Assembly: GCA_934481445.1 (NCBI GenBank)
Contig: CAKSPC010000040.1
Coordinates: forward strand, 1-22,757
Length of the DNA stretch: 22,757 nucleotides
DNA from: an uncultured Oscillospiraceae bacterium
GTDB lineage: Bacteria > Bacillota > Clostridia > Oscillospirales > Ruminococcaceae
Direction: 5' to 3'
Shown here piece after piece: positions 1 to 8,245 of the stretch; within the stretch, counting starts at the first letter, position 1, and each line of letters starts with the position of its first letter. A model generated the notes under the pieces. It was not told where the DNA came from. It did not search any database and saw nothing but the letters and a program-made list of their open reading frames with translations. Made by a program: the position numbers and the translations under genes.

Positions 1-1423
1 GTGCAAGGGTGTCCTCCTTGCCGAGGATCACTGCGAGCTCAACTCCGCCGCCGGGGGTGAACTGCTTTCCGCTGAGTGCAACACGCAGCGGGAACAGGAT
101 AACGCCGTTCTTTACACCCTCGGTTTCGATGAGCTTGAAGAGTGCGTTGTGAACGCCCTCCTGTGTGAAGTTGTCCAGACCCTCCAGCACGGGAAGTATT
201 TTCTTCAGTGCGTTGAGAGAGGTTTCGGGGGTTGTCTTCATCTTCTTGTTGGTGTAAAGTTCGATGGAGTAATCGGGCATTTCGTCGATGAAATCGACCT
301 GCTCGGGGATATCGGTGAACACCTCCGCACGGGGCTGAAGTACGCTGCAAAGCAGGGAGATGTCGATATCGCCGCGCTTGCAGGTCTGTCTGATGTACGG
401 CTCGGCGATCTCGGTGAACTTCTCAAGCGGAAGCGCACGGACATAATGCGCGTTTATCGCCTTGAGCTTCTGCGCGTCGAATATCGCGGGGGACTTGGAA
501 ATGCCGCTGATGTCGAACGCTTCGACCATCTCGTCGAGGGTGTATATCTCGCGCTCACCCTTGGGCGCCCAGCCGAGAAGCAGGATGTAGTTGAGGATGG
601 CTTCGGTCATGTAGCCCTTGTCAAGAAGATCCTGGAAGGATGCGTCGCCGTCGCGCTTGGAAAGCTTGTGCTGTGCGTCCTTCATGATGTGCTCAACATG
701 GATATATACGGGAGGCTCCCAGCCAAATGCGGAATACAGCAGGTTATACTTGGGTGCGGAGGAAAGATACTCGTTGCCGCGTACAACGTGCGTGATAGCC
801 ATTGTGTGGTCGTCGACTACATTCGCGAAGTTGTAGGTGGGCATACCGTCGGTCTTGAGCAGCACCTGGTCGTCAAGGATGGAGTTGTCAACGGTGATAT
901 CGCCGTAGATCTCGTCGTGGAAAGTTGTGGTGCCCTCGGTGGGGATTGCCTGACGGATAACGTAGGGAACGCCTGCCTTAAGGTTCGCGTCTATCTCCTC
1001 CTTGGAAAGATTGCGGCAGTGTCTGTCGTACATCGGAGAGATGTTGCTTGCCTTCTGTACCGCAGAAAGCTCCTCAAGGCGCTCCTTGGTGCAGAAGCAG
1101 TAGTATGCATGGCCTGTCTGAACGAGCTTCTCGGCATATTCCTTGAACATACCCATGCGCTCGGACTGGATGTACGGGCCGTATTCGCCGCCAACATCGG
1201 GGCCCTCGTCCCAGTTAAGGCCGCAGGTGCGCAGGGTGTTGTAAATTACGTCGACGGCGCCCTCAACATAGCGCTCCTGGTCGGTGTCCTCAATACGGAG
1301 GATGAACTTGCCGTTGTTCTTCTTTGCGAGAAGATAAGTATAGAGAGCCGTTCTGAGGTTTCCTATATGCATATAACCCGTGGGACTGGGTGCAAATCTG
1401 GTTCTTACAGTTTTTTCTGCCAT
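1..1423 (-). CDS. gltX: Glutamyl-tRNA synthetase (3' end cut by window edge)
   Basis: Class I aminoacyl-tRNA synthetase that charges tRNA-Glu (or also tRNA-Gln in bacteria using the transamidation route) in the cytoplasm. The N-terminus contains the Rossmann signature PSPTGYMHIGN, a HIGH-type motif at about residue 19. The KMSKS-equivalent KLSKRDGD lies near residue 250. The rest is the helical anticodon-binding half. About 474 codons are present and the family is usually 470-490 residues, so only the last few residues should be missing. The ATG at 1423 lies 3 bases after the ribF stop, with AAAGGAAAAG inside the end of ribF as its ribosome site, so it is translationally linked to ribF. The identification is secure. 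Position as last visible gene of the rimP-nusA-infB operon is seen here; whether the transcript continues to the left cannot be seen. Confidence 0.96.
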   Translation of the reverse strand, partial: MAEKTVRTRFAPSPTGYMHIGNLRTALYTYLLAKKNNGKFILRIEDTDQERYVEGAVDVIYNTLRTCGLNWDEGPDVGGEYGPYIQSERMGMFKEYAEKLVQTGHAYYCFCTKERLEELSAVQKASNISPMYDRHCRNLSKEEIDANLKAGVPYVIRQAIPTEGTTTFHDEIYGDITVDNSILDDQVLLKTDGMPTYNFANVVDDHTMAITHVVRGNEYLSSAPKYNLLYSAFGWEPPVYIHVEHIMKDAQHKLSKRDGDASFQDLLDKGYMTEAILNYILLLGWAPKGEREIYTLDEMVEAFDISGISKSPAIFDAQKLKAINAHYVRALPLEKFTEIAEPYIRQTCKRGDIDISLLCSVLQPRAEVFTDIPEQVDFIDEMPDYSIELYTNKKMKTTPETSLNALKKILPVLEGLDNFTQEGVHNALFKLIETEGVKNGVILFPLRVALSGKQFTPGGGVELAVILGKEDTLA

Positions 1424-1426
1424 TTT

Positions 1427-2359
1427 TCAACTTTTCCTTTCACTTATTTCAAGCTCAAAGCCGCGCAGCGCCGCTTCCTTGTCCGCGGCTATCTGCTGCT
1501 TCAGCTCTTCAAGTCCCGAGAATTTCCGCTCGGGGCGGATAAAATCACACAGCGCGACCGCCGCCATCTCTCCGTACAGATCACCGCTGAAATCCATGAT
1601 ATACGTTTCCATAACGGCGCCGGTTCCATCGTGCCTGTTCGTAACGGTCGGCTTTATGCCTATGTTGGTGACGGCGCGGTAGTTTATGCCGTGTATCTCT
1701 GCGTAGCTTCTGTACACGCCGAAACGCGGGATAACATTTGTTTCGGGTATGATCTGGTTTATCGTCGGGAAAGACAGCGTCCTGCCGATCTCGTTTCCCC
1801 TTACAACGGGGAGCCTGTACCACAGCTCGTAGCCGAGCAGTTTGTTCGCCTCGGCTATTTTTCCGCTGCGTATCAGCTCGCGGATATGCGTGGAACTTAT
1901 CGGTACGCCGTCGCAGCAGATATCCGGCACGGTCTGCGCGCGCATTCCGTACTTTGCGCCGATCTCTGCAAGGCGCTCCGGCGTGCCCTTTCCGCCCTTT
2001 CCGAAGCGGAAGCTGCTTCCGCAGCAGGCAAAACCCGCGTTAAGCCGCCCGATAAGTATATCCCGCACAAACTCCTCGTCGGTGCACCCGCAGACCTCTG
2101 CGAAATCAGGCGCGTACATATATTTCACGCCCATTTTATCGAGCAGCTCCGCCTTGTTTGCAAAGGAGATTATATCCTCCCGCCGCTGAAATTTCGGCAG
2201 CGTTGTGTCACAGTTGAACGTGAACACTGCGGGGCTCAGCCCTTTCTGCGCCATGGCAGCGCCTATAACGCCAACGTGACCGAGATGCAGTCCGTCAAAG
2301 TAGCCGAGAGCGACGGCGGTCTTTTCCGCCGCGGTCCCGCCGTTAGTAATGTCGATCAA
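1427..2359 (-). CDS. ribF: Bifunctional riboflavin kinase / FAD synthetase RibF
   Basis: Converts riboflavin to FMN and FMN to FAD. The N-terminal nucleotidyltransferase domain shows GYFDGLHLGH (residues about 19-28, the family's GNFDGVHxGH) and the ISSTHIREL motif near residue 155. The C-terminal kinase domain shows the TLSFPTIN motif near residue 195, then GVYRSYA and TNIGIKPTV. The 310-residue length is normal. The start codon is TTG at 2359: an in-frame TAA lies two codons upstream and no ATG fits. GGTGAT, complementary to the very 3' end of 16S rRNA, precedes it by 5 bases. It lies 34 bases after truB, the usual Firmicutes neighbour. Confidence 0.95.
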   Translation of the reverse strand: MIDITNGGTAAEKTAVALGYFDGLHLGHVGVIGAAMAQKGLSPAVFTFNCDTTLPKFQRREDIISFANKAELLDKMGVKYMYAPDFAEVCGCTDEEFVRDILIGRLNAGFACCGSSFRFGKGGKGTPERLAEIGAKYGMRAQTVPDICCDGVPISSTHIRELIRSGKIAEANKLLGYELWYRLPVVRGNEIGRTLSFPTINQIIPETNVIPRFGVYRSYAEIHGINYRAVTNIGIKPTVTNRHDGTGAVMETYIMDFSGDLYGEMAAVALCDFIRPERKFSGLEELKQQIAADKEAALRGFELEISERKS

Positions 2360-2393
2360 TATTTATCACCGTATCATCGGCTCGGAATTGAGC

Positions 2394-3275
2394 CTAATCT
2401 GAAAATCTTTTTATGGGAACAAGCTCATTTTCGCCGTTCACCTTTGCAACGCCGATGAACCCATCCGCGCCGCTTATTCTGCACAGCCTGTCCGCTTCGG
2501 GCTTATATGCAAGCCTGTCCGCGTCCAGCCGCACTCCGTTCATGTACAGCCGCTGCTGAACATCGTCGAGTTTTATCTCGGGGAGCGTTTCAAATACGCT
2601 TTCCACGGGTCTGAGCAGACCGCAGAGCGCGTCGTATTCCATTGTTTTCAGCTCCGCCAGCGGGTAACTTTCCGCAAGGGTAAAGCCGCAGCTTCGGGTA
2701 CGCACAAGACCGGTCATGACTGCGCCCGTGCCAAGCGCCGCGCCGATATCGTCTATCAGCGAGCGGATGTATGTCCCCGAGGAGCAGTCTATGTCGATAA
2801 CGCCGTCGCGCCCGTCAAATTCGAGCGTTTCCAGCCGCGAAATCGTTATCGGACGCGGCTTCCGCTCCACCTCTATGCCCTTTCGGGCGAGGTCGCAGAG
2901 CTTCTGCCCGTTTATCTTGAGCGCAGAATACATCGGGGGCACCTGCATGATGTCCCCGCGGAACTGCGCCAGCGCGCCTTCAAGCTCCGCTGCGGATACA
3001 CACACATCTTTCTGCTCCGCGCATTTTCCCCAGATATCCAGCGTATCGCTGATAAGTCCCAGGCGGAACCCCGCACGGTAGCTTTTGTCCTGATCCGGAA
3101 CAAGATCCGCAGCCTTGGTCGCCCCGCCTATAAATACAGGAAGAACTCCCTCCGCCATGGGATCAAGCGTGCCGCCGTGGCCTACCTTTTTCGTCCTGAA
3201 GCAGCCGCGCATAACCGCGACAACATCGAACGACGTGAACTCCTGCGGCTTGTTAACAACTATAACGCCCGTCAT
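2394..3275 (-). CDS. truB: tRNA pseudouridine(55) synthase TruB
   Basis: Makes the universal pseudouridine 55 in the T-loop of tRNAs. The catalytic motif GGTLDPMAEGVLP is present with the nucleophilic Asp at about residue 38. The N-terminal VNKPQEFTSFDVV and the later CSSGTYIRSLIDDIG stretch are also typical. At 293 residues it has the short C-terminal domain of Firmicute TruB. Its ATG overlaps the stop of the DHH phosphoesterase gene by four bases (ATGA), and GAGGCGGG lies just upstream, so the two are translationally coupled. It belongs to the rimP-nusA-infB-rbfA operon. Confidence 0.96.
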   Translation of the reverse strand: MTGVIVVNKPQEFTSFDVVAVMRGCFRTKKVGHGGTLDPMAEGVLPVFIGGATKAADLVPDQDKSYRAGFRLGLISDTLDIWGKCAEQKDVCVSAAELEGALAQFRGDIMQVPPMYSALKINGQKLCDLARKGIEVERKPRPITISRLETLEFDGRDGVIDIDCSSGTYIRSLIDDIGAALGTGAVMTGLVRTRSCGFTLAESYPLAELKTMEYDALCGLLRPVESVFETLPEIKLDDVQQRLYMNGVRLDADRLAYKPEADRLCRISGADGFIGVAKVNGENELVPIKRFSD

Positions 3276-4234
3276 TCGATACCCGCCTCGGCTATTGCCT
3301 TGCAGCAGGCGTCAACAAGCGCCTTTTCCGCGTCCTCTATAGAGGATGTGAACGAGCAGCCCGCCGCTCTCGCGTGACCGCCGCCGCCAAAACCGACGCA
3401 GATATCCGACACGTTTATACGCTCGCTGGAGCGGAGCGAGGCCTTATAAACTCCCGCTTTCTTTTCCTTTAAGCATATTCCGATGTCCACGCCCTCTATC
3501 TGGCGCGGTATCGCCGAAAGCGCACCGACATCATCGCTGTCGATGTCCGTTATTTTCGCCAGCATATCCAGCGTAACGGTTATCAGCGCGATGTGCCCGT
3601 CAGCGTAGTAGCGGATGTTTTTCAGCACTTCCTGCTCGAGCTTTATGCGGCCCTGCGATTTCATATCGAACATCGCATAGTTTATCGGAGTTATCTCCGC
3701 GCCGCACTTTATCATTACCGCAGCTATCATATGCGACTGCGGCGTCGTATTGCTGAAGCGGAAGCATCCCGTGTCCGTGGCAACGCCCGTGTAGATGCAG
3801 TTTGCTATTTCGGTGTCTATCTCCTCGCCGAGGGCGCAGATAACGTCATAGACGCACTCCGCCGCCGCTGCATATTCGGCATGGAGATACAGCCTTTCGG
3901 CGTATTCCGTGTTGGAAATGTGGTGGTCGATGCACAGCGCCGCCCTATCACCGACTTCTTTCATATCGCCGAGAAGCTTTGTATCGGCAACATCGACGCA
4001 GACGATGGTCTGCGGCTCAAAATCCTGCTGCTTCACCGCCCTGTACATATAGTCGAAACGGTGCGGGATGGGGTCGGGGCACACGGCGCGGGCGCGCTTG
4101 CCCATTCTCTGAAGAATGCCGCAGAGCGCAAAGCCGCTGCCGAGGGTGTCACCGTCGGGGCTTGCGTGCATCAATATAAGATAATCATCGTGGGTCTTTA
4201 AGAACTCTGCCGCCTCGTAAGCGTCAATTTTCAT
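3272..4234 (-). CDS. nrnA: DHH/DHHA1 phosphoesterase, NrnA-type oligoribonuclease/pAp phosphatase
   Basis: Predicted cytoplasmic Mn-dependent phosphoesterase that degrades nanoRNAs and dephosphorylates pAp (known for B. subtilis NrnA). Domain order is clear. The DHH domain has motif I SPDGDTLGS near residue 25, VDVADTKLLGD near 100, the name-giving CIDHHISNTEYAE near 120 and TGVATDTGCFRFS near 170. The C-terminal DHHA1 domain has GFGGGGHARAAGCSF near 290, the glycine-rich substrate loop. At 320 residues it is full length. It overlaps rbfA by 11 bases and truB by 4, so translation of the three is probably coupled. The family is secure; exact substrate preference is inferred from family and operon position. 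Confidence 0.92.
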   Translation of the reverse strand: MKIDAYEAAEFLKTHDDYLILMHASPDGDTLGSGFALCGILQRMGKRARAVCPDPIPHRFDYMYRAVKQQDFEPQTIVCVDVADTKLLGDMKEVGDRAALCIDHHISNTEYAERLYLHAEYAAAAECVYDVICALGEEIDTEIANCIYTGVATDTGCFRFSNTTPQSHMIAAVMIKCGAEITPINYAMFDMKSQGRIKLEQEVLKNIRYYADGHIALITVTLDMLAKITDIDSDDVGALSAIPRQIEGVDIGICLKEKKAGVYKASLRSSERINVSDICVGFGGGGHARAAGCSFTSSIEDAEKALVDACCKAIAEAGIE

Positions 4235-4619
4235 CGGGCCCCTCCTTGCTTTCTTCCTCCTCGTCCTGCTGAGCAGGCTTCGGGAGATTTGCGATTATCT
4301 CGTCGATATGCATGCTGTATTCCAGCGAATTATCCGGCAGGAATATCAGCTCGGGTATTTTTCTGACGCGGATACGCGAGCTTATGCACTTTTTGAAGTA
4401 TCCGGCTGCAGCGGTCATCCCTTCCACAGCCTTTGCGGTGCGCCCCTCTCCTCCCATGCAGGCGATCATCACCTTGCAGTAGGAAAGGTCGCTCGTTACC
4501 TCGCAGTGCGTTACGGTAACGAAATTCTTCGCAACGCGCGGATCCTTCACGCCGCTTACCGCGGCGGAGATCTCCCGCTTTATATCCTCGTTAAGTCTTT
4601 TCATATTAAAGTTAGCCAT
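4224..4619 (-). CDS. rbfA: 30S ribosome-binding factor RbfA
   Basis: Single KH-like domain protein that assists late 30S subunit maturation near helix 1 of 16S rRNA. The N-terminal NMKRLNEDIKREISAAV and VKDPRVAKNFVTVTHCEVTSDLSYCKV are characteristic of the family. An acidic tail of about 15 residues follows the domain. Length 131 residues is normal. AAAGGAGG sits 8 bases before the ATG, in the 14-base gap after infB. The 3' end overlaps nrnA by 11 bases. Confidence 0.95.
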   Translation of the reverse strand: MANFNMKRLNEDIKREISAAVSGVKDPRVAKNFVTVTHCEVTSDLSYCKVMIACMGGEGRTAKAVEGMTAAAGYFKKCISSRIRVRKIPELIFLPDNSLEYSMHIDEIIANLPKPAQQDEEEESKEGPDEN

Positions 4620-4633
4620 GTTGAAAGCCTCCT

Positions 4634-7609
4634 TTAGTCGCGGTATTCCTCCATCATATATGCCTCGAAGATGTCGCCTTCCTTGATGTCGGTAAACTTC
4701 TCAAGGCTGATACCGCACTCATAGCCTGCCGCAACTTCCTTGACTGCGTCCTTGAAGCGCTGAAGACCTGCGATCTTGTCGTCGCCGACGATGATACCGT
4801 CGCGGACGATACGAACCTGACCGTTTCTTGTAACCTTGCCGTCGAGTACATAGGAACCCGCAACAACGCCTACGTTCGTTATCTTGTAAACCTGACGAAC
4901 CTCTACGCGGCCGAGGGAGATCTCGCGGAACTTCGGCGCGAGCATACCCTTCATTGCGGCGGTGATGTCCTCTATCGCATCGTAAATTACGCGGTACAGG
5001 CGCACTTCAACACCGTTGCGCTTTGCGCTCTCCTCTGCCGAGGGGTGAGGTCTTACGTTAAATCCTACTATAATAGCGTTGGAAGCCATCGCCAGCATTA
5101 CGTCGCTCTCGCTTACCGCGCCGACGCCGCCGTGGATAACTCTTACGCGGACTTCGTCGTTGGTGAGCTTCTCGAGGGACTGTCTTACTGCTTCTACGGA
5201 GCCCTGAACGTCCGCCTTTACGATGATGGGCAGTTCCTTTACCTCTCCCTCTTCGATGGAGGAGAACAGGTTGTCGAGAGTTACCTTCTGATATGCCTTG
5301 AACTGCTCTTCCTTTGCTTCGTGCTTGCGCTTTTCAACAAGCTCTCTTGCAAGCTTCTCATCCTCTACCGCCGCGAAAGTATCGCCCGCGGATGGAACCT
5401 CCGCAAGGCCCATTACCTCAACGGGAACGGACGGACCTGCCTCGGTGACGGTTCTGCCCTTATCGTCGCGCATTACGCGCACTCTGCCGACGGATGTGCC
5501 CGCGATAAGGATATCGCCGGTGTGCAGCGTACCGTTCTGAACCAGCAGAGTTGCGATAGGACCGCGGTTCTTATCAAGACGAGCCTCGATAACGGCGCCC
5601 TTTGCAAGTCTGTTCGGATTAGCCTTGAGCTCGAGCACGTCTGCTGTAAGGCAAACCATTTCGAGCAGAGTATCCATACCCTCGCCTGTCTTTGCGGAAA
5701 CAGGAACGCAGATAACGTCGCCGCCCCAGTCCTCGCATACGAGATCGTACTTGGTGAGTTCTTCCTTTACACGCTCGGGGTTCGCGCCCTCCTTATCCAT
5801 CTTGTTGATCGCAACGATGATGGAAACGCCCGCAGCCTTTGCATGGTTGATTGCCTCAACAGTCTGCGGCATGATGCCGTCGTCCGCAGCTACAACGAGT
5901 ATCGCGATATCGGTTATCATCGCGCCGCGCGCTCTCATGGATGTGAACGCTTCGTGGCCGGGGGTATCGAGGAATGTTATCTCGCGGTCGTCCACCTTAA
6001 CGCGGTACGCACCGATGTGCTGGGTAATGCCGCCGGCTTCTGTTGCGGTTACGCTTGCGTGTCTGATATAGTCGAGGATGGAGGTCTTACCATGGTCAAC
6101 GTGACCCATAACGACTACAACAGGAGAACGCGGCTTGAGATCCTCCGCCTTATCCTCTTCGTCGTCGAACAGACGCTCCTCAATAGTCACAACGACTTCC
6201 TTTTCAACCTTTGCGCCGAGATCCTCTGCAATAAGGGACGCTGTGTCGAAGTCGATGGTTTCGTTTATGCTTGCCATAACGCCGAGGTTGAACAGTTTCT
6301 TCATTACCTCGTTTACGTTGACTTTAAGTCTTGTTGCCAGCTCGCCGACGGTTATCTCATCGGGGATCTGAACCTTGAGCTGCTGCTTTCTTGCACGCTC
6401 AAGTTCAAGGCGCTTGAGCTTCTGTGCTTCTGTTTCGCGCTTGCCGAAAGGCTTGCCCTTCTGCTGGGACTTCTGGTTGATCTTCTGCTTGGAGCGGAAG
6501 TTATCGTTGTTCATTCTTCCCGCGGGAGCGATGGTTTCGTAGCGCTCGTTGTACTTGTCAAGCTCTACATAGCTGCCGCGTGTGTCAACGGTCTTTGTGA
6601 CCTGCTCGCCGCGCTGAACAGCTTCGCCCTTCTGCTTCTGCATAACGGGAGGCGTATTTACCTTGATCTTGCTGCTGTCGATAGCGGGCGCGTTGGGTGT
6701 GGGTTTGGGAGCAGCCGGTGCTGTCTGTGCGGGTCTGCGGTCGTTTCTGAAATCGCGGTTGTCGCGGCGGTCGTTGTTAAATCCACCCTGACGGTTGTCG
6801 CGCTGACCGTTGTTAAAGCCGCCCTGTCTGTTGTCGCGCTGACCGTTGTTGAAGCCGCCCTGACGGTTATCGCGCTGACCGTTGTTAAAGCCGCCCTGAC
6901 GGTTATCGCGCTGACCGTTGTTAAAGCCGCCCTGACGATTATCACGCTGGCCATTATTGTTGAAGCCGCCTTGACGATTGTCGCGCTGACCGTTATTATT
7001 GAAGCCGCCCTGTCTGTTGTCGCGGTTTTCAAAGGGCTTCTTTGCGGGAGCGGGCTTTTCCTCCGCCTTGGGAGCTTCCTTTGCTTCTGCCTTGGGCTCT
7101 TCCTTGACGGGAGCAGGCTTAACTTCGGGCTTGGGGGTTTCCTTTACCTCTGTCTTTGGCTCTTCCTTAACGGGAGCGGGCTTAACCTCGGGAGCGGGCG
7201 CTTCCTTTATCTCCGCCTTAGGCTCTTCCTTTGCGGGAGCGGGCTTCGCTTCTGCCTTGGGGGCTTCCTTGACTTCGGTCTTGGGTTCAGCCTTTACCTC
7301 TGCGGGGACAGCTTCCTTCTTGGGAGCAGGCTTCTTCTTTGCAGCGGGCTTCTTTTCCTCAACAACGGGCTGCTTTTCTGTCTTGATATCCTTTGTTGCA
7401 GCGAAAGCCTTCATTACATCGGGCACTTCGTGCATTCTGGTGTACTTTTCGAGGACGTATCCCACCTCGTCGGGCGAGAGGCTGCTCTGTGCCTTCCTGG
7501 GCGTGCCGCCGAAAGCATTATCGAGCATCTGCGCTATCTCGGCGCGGTCTGCCCCGAGATCCCTCGCAACATCCTGTAATTTATATTTGTTCTGTTTATT
7601 TGTTGGCAA
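4634..7609 (-). CDS. infB: Translation initiation factor IF-2, TTG start, long repeat-rich N-terminus
   Basis: GTPase that brings fMet-tRNA to the 30S subunit. In order: a first IF2N domain at the N-terminus; a Lys/Ala/Pro/Glu-rich stretch (about 75-190); glycine/arginine/asparagine repeats (about 195-290); a second IF2N domain (about 415-475); the G domain with [21 protein letters not shown] and SAKTGEG; and the C-terminal beta-barrels. I place the start at TTG (7607-7609), giving 991 residues. TGGAGG at 7619-7624 lies 9 bases ahead, whereas the in-frame GTG at 7627 overlaps that ribosome site and has none of its own. The protein then opens [19 protein letters not shown], which fits the family. 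The gap from ylxQ is 56 bases. Confidence 0.96.
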   Translation of the reverse strand: MPTNKQNKYKLQDVARDLGADRAEIAQMLDNAFGGTPRKAQSSLSPDEVGYVLEKYTRMHEVPDVMKAFAATKDIKTEKQPVVEEKKPAAKKKPAPKKEAVPAEVKAEPKTEVKEAPKAEAKPAPAKEEPKAEIKEAPAPEVKPAPVKEEPKTEVKETPKPEVKPAPVKEEPKAEAKEAPKAEEKPAPAKKPFENRDNRQGGFNNNGQRDNRQGGFNNNGQRDNRQGGFNNGQRDNRQGGFNNGQRDNRQGGFNNGQRDNRQGGFNNGQRDNRQGGFNNDRRDNRDFRNDRRPAQTAPAAPKPTPNAPAIDSSKIKVNTPPVMQKQKGEAVQRGEQVTKTVDTRGSYVELDKYNERYETIAPAGRMNNDNFRSKQKINQKSQQKGKPFGKRETEAQKLKRLELERARKQQLKVQIPDEITVGELATRLKVNVNEVMKKLFNLGVMASINETIDFDTASLIAEDLGAKVEKEVVVTIEERLFDDEEDKAEDLKPRSPVVVVMGHVDHGKTSILDYIRHASVTATEAGGITQHIGAYRVKVDDREITFLDTPGHEAFTSMRARGAMITDIAILVVAADDGIMPQTVEAINHAKAAGVSIIVAINKMDKEGANPERVKEELTKYDLVCEDWGGDVICVPVSAKTGEGMDTLLEMVCLTADVLELKANPNRLAKGAVIEARLDKNRGPIATLLVQNGTLHTGDILIAGTSVGRVRVMRDDKGRTVTEAGPSVPVEVMGLAEVPSAGDTFAAVEDEKLARELVEKRKHEAKEEQFKAYQKVTLDNLFSSIEEGEVKELPIIVKADVQGSVEAVRQSLEKLTNDEVRVRVIHGGVGAVSESDVMLAMASNAIIVGFNVRPHPSAEESAKRNGVEVRLYRVIYDAIEDITAAMKGMLAPKFREISLGRVEVRQVYKITNVGVVAGSYVLDGKVTRNGQVRIVRDGIIVGDDKIAGLQRFKDAVKEVAAGYECGISLEKFTDIKEGDIFEAYMMEEYRD
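6780..7026 (-). repeat. In-gene tandem repeat of 36-39 bp encoding FNN(N)GQRDNRQGG
   Basis: Seven RDNRQGG copies occur within infB, six of them as FNN or FNNN followed by GQRDNRQGG. The DNA units are 36 or 39 bp and near-identical, so the array can expand or contract by whole codons without breaking the frame. It lies in the disordered linker between the two IF2N domains. The Arg/Gly/Asn/Gln composition suggests a flexible RNA- or ribosome-binding linker (inference). This is not a CRISPR array because there are no unique spacers. Confidence 0.9.
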
Positions 7610-7665
7610 TGTAAATATCCTCCACACTAATTAGTTTCCGCATATAACTCGGAAATATGTCCGCC

Positions 7666-7974
7666 TCACGGCGTCACGATATGTTTTTTTATTGAGCCGT
7701 ACAATCCGCCGTCGAGTATAACGAACACCCCGACGCGCTTTCCGACCGCGCTTTTTGCATCGTCCATCGAAAACTCCGCCTTTGTCACTTCGCTGCCGTA
7801 TTTCTCGGCGGCAAAGCGGACTTCCTTTTCCGTCTTGGCGGAAACATCGGACGCGAGGATAACACCCGCCGCCTTGGATTTAGGCGAGGCAAGCTCCTCG
7901 ACAGCCGCGTCGAAGCCCATAACGAGCTTCCCCGCGCGCCTGCAAAGGCATATTGTTGAAAGTACGTTATTTAT
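7666..7974 (-). CDS. ylxQ: L7Ae/L30e-family RNA-binding protein YlxQ, apparent ATA start
   Basis: Small kink-turn RNA-binding ribosomal-protein-like factor encoded between ylxR and infB in Firmicutes. The family's first helix LxLCRRAGKLVMGFDAA is encoded in frame, but no ATG, GTG or TTG precedes it. An in-frame TGA lies at 7981-7983, so the start must fall between 7980 and the first ATG at 7920, which would delete this helix. The best candidate is ATA at 7972-7974, with AAGGAG (7985-7990) 10 bases upstream. This gives 102 residues, the normal length, and an 8-base overlap with ylxR. The alternative is an 84-residue protein from the ATG at 7920. Family call is strong; the start codon is inference. 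Confidence 0.8.
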   Translation of the reverse strand: MNNVLSTICLCRRAGKLVMGFDAAVEELASPKSKAAGVILASDVSAKTEKEVRFAAEKYGSEVTKAEFSMDDAKSAVGKRVGVFVILDGGLYGSIKKHIVTP

Positions 7975-8236
7975 CGGCGCTCAGCTCCTTTTCCAGAGTT
8001 TCATATATTTCAGCGGGAACTTCGCATTTCAGCGCGCGCTCGAGCCTGCGTCCCTTTCGTGCAAGCGCAAGGCACTCCGCGTCGCGGCATATATATGCTC
8101 CGCGTCCCGATTTTTTTCCCGTGGGGTCTACGGAGACCTCACCCTCCTTGCTGCGGACTATCCTGACGGCGCCTTTCTTGCCGATCATCTCTCCGCAGCC
8201 GAGACATTTTCTGAGAGGTACGCGCTTTTCCTGCAT
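7967..8236 (-). CDS. ylxR: YlxR (DUF448) RNA-binding protein
   Basis: Small basic protein of the YlxR family; the B. subtilis member is reported as an RNase P modulator (RnpM). The family hallmarks are visible: RKCLGCGEM near residue 9, the central D(P)TGKKSGRGAYICRDAEC and a basic C-terminal helix. 89 residues is normal. The start ATG at 8236 lies 9 bases after nusA, with AAGGAGA overlapping the nusA stop. Its 3' end contains the AAGGAG that appears to serve ylxQ. Confidence 0.93.
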   Translation of the reverse strand: MQEKRVPLRKCLGCGEMIGKKGAVRIVRSKEGEVSVDPTGKKSGRGAYICRDAECLALARKGRRLERALKCEVPAEIYETLEKELSADK

Positions 8237-8245
8237 ATTCTCTCC

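Noticed and set aside
149..2458. Very long plus-strand open frame (769 codons) opposite gltX and ribF
   Set aside because: Both genes on the minus strand are unmistakable by motif; the opposite frame has no recognisable domain, no ribosome site and arises from codon bias.
6780..7026. CRISPR-like regular repeat
   Set aside because: Units are contiguous and in frame with IF-2, without unique spacers.
5045..7579. 844-codon plus-strand open frame opposite infB
   Set aside because: Complement of a secure IF-2 gene; its Val/Ala/Leu repeats are the mirror of the [10 protein letters not shown] repeats.
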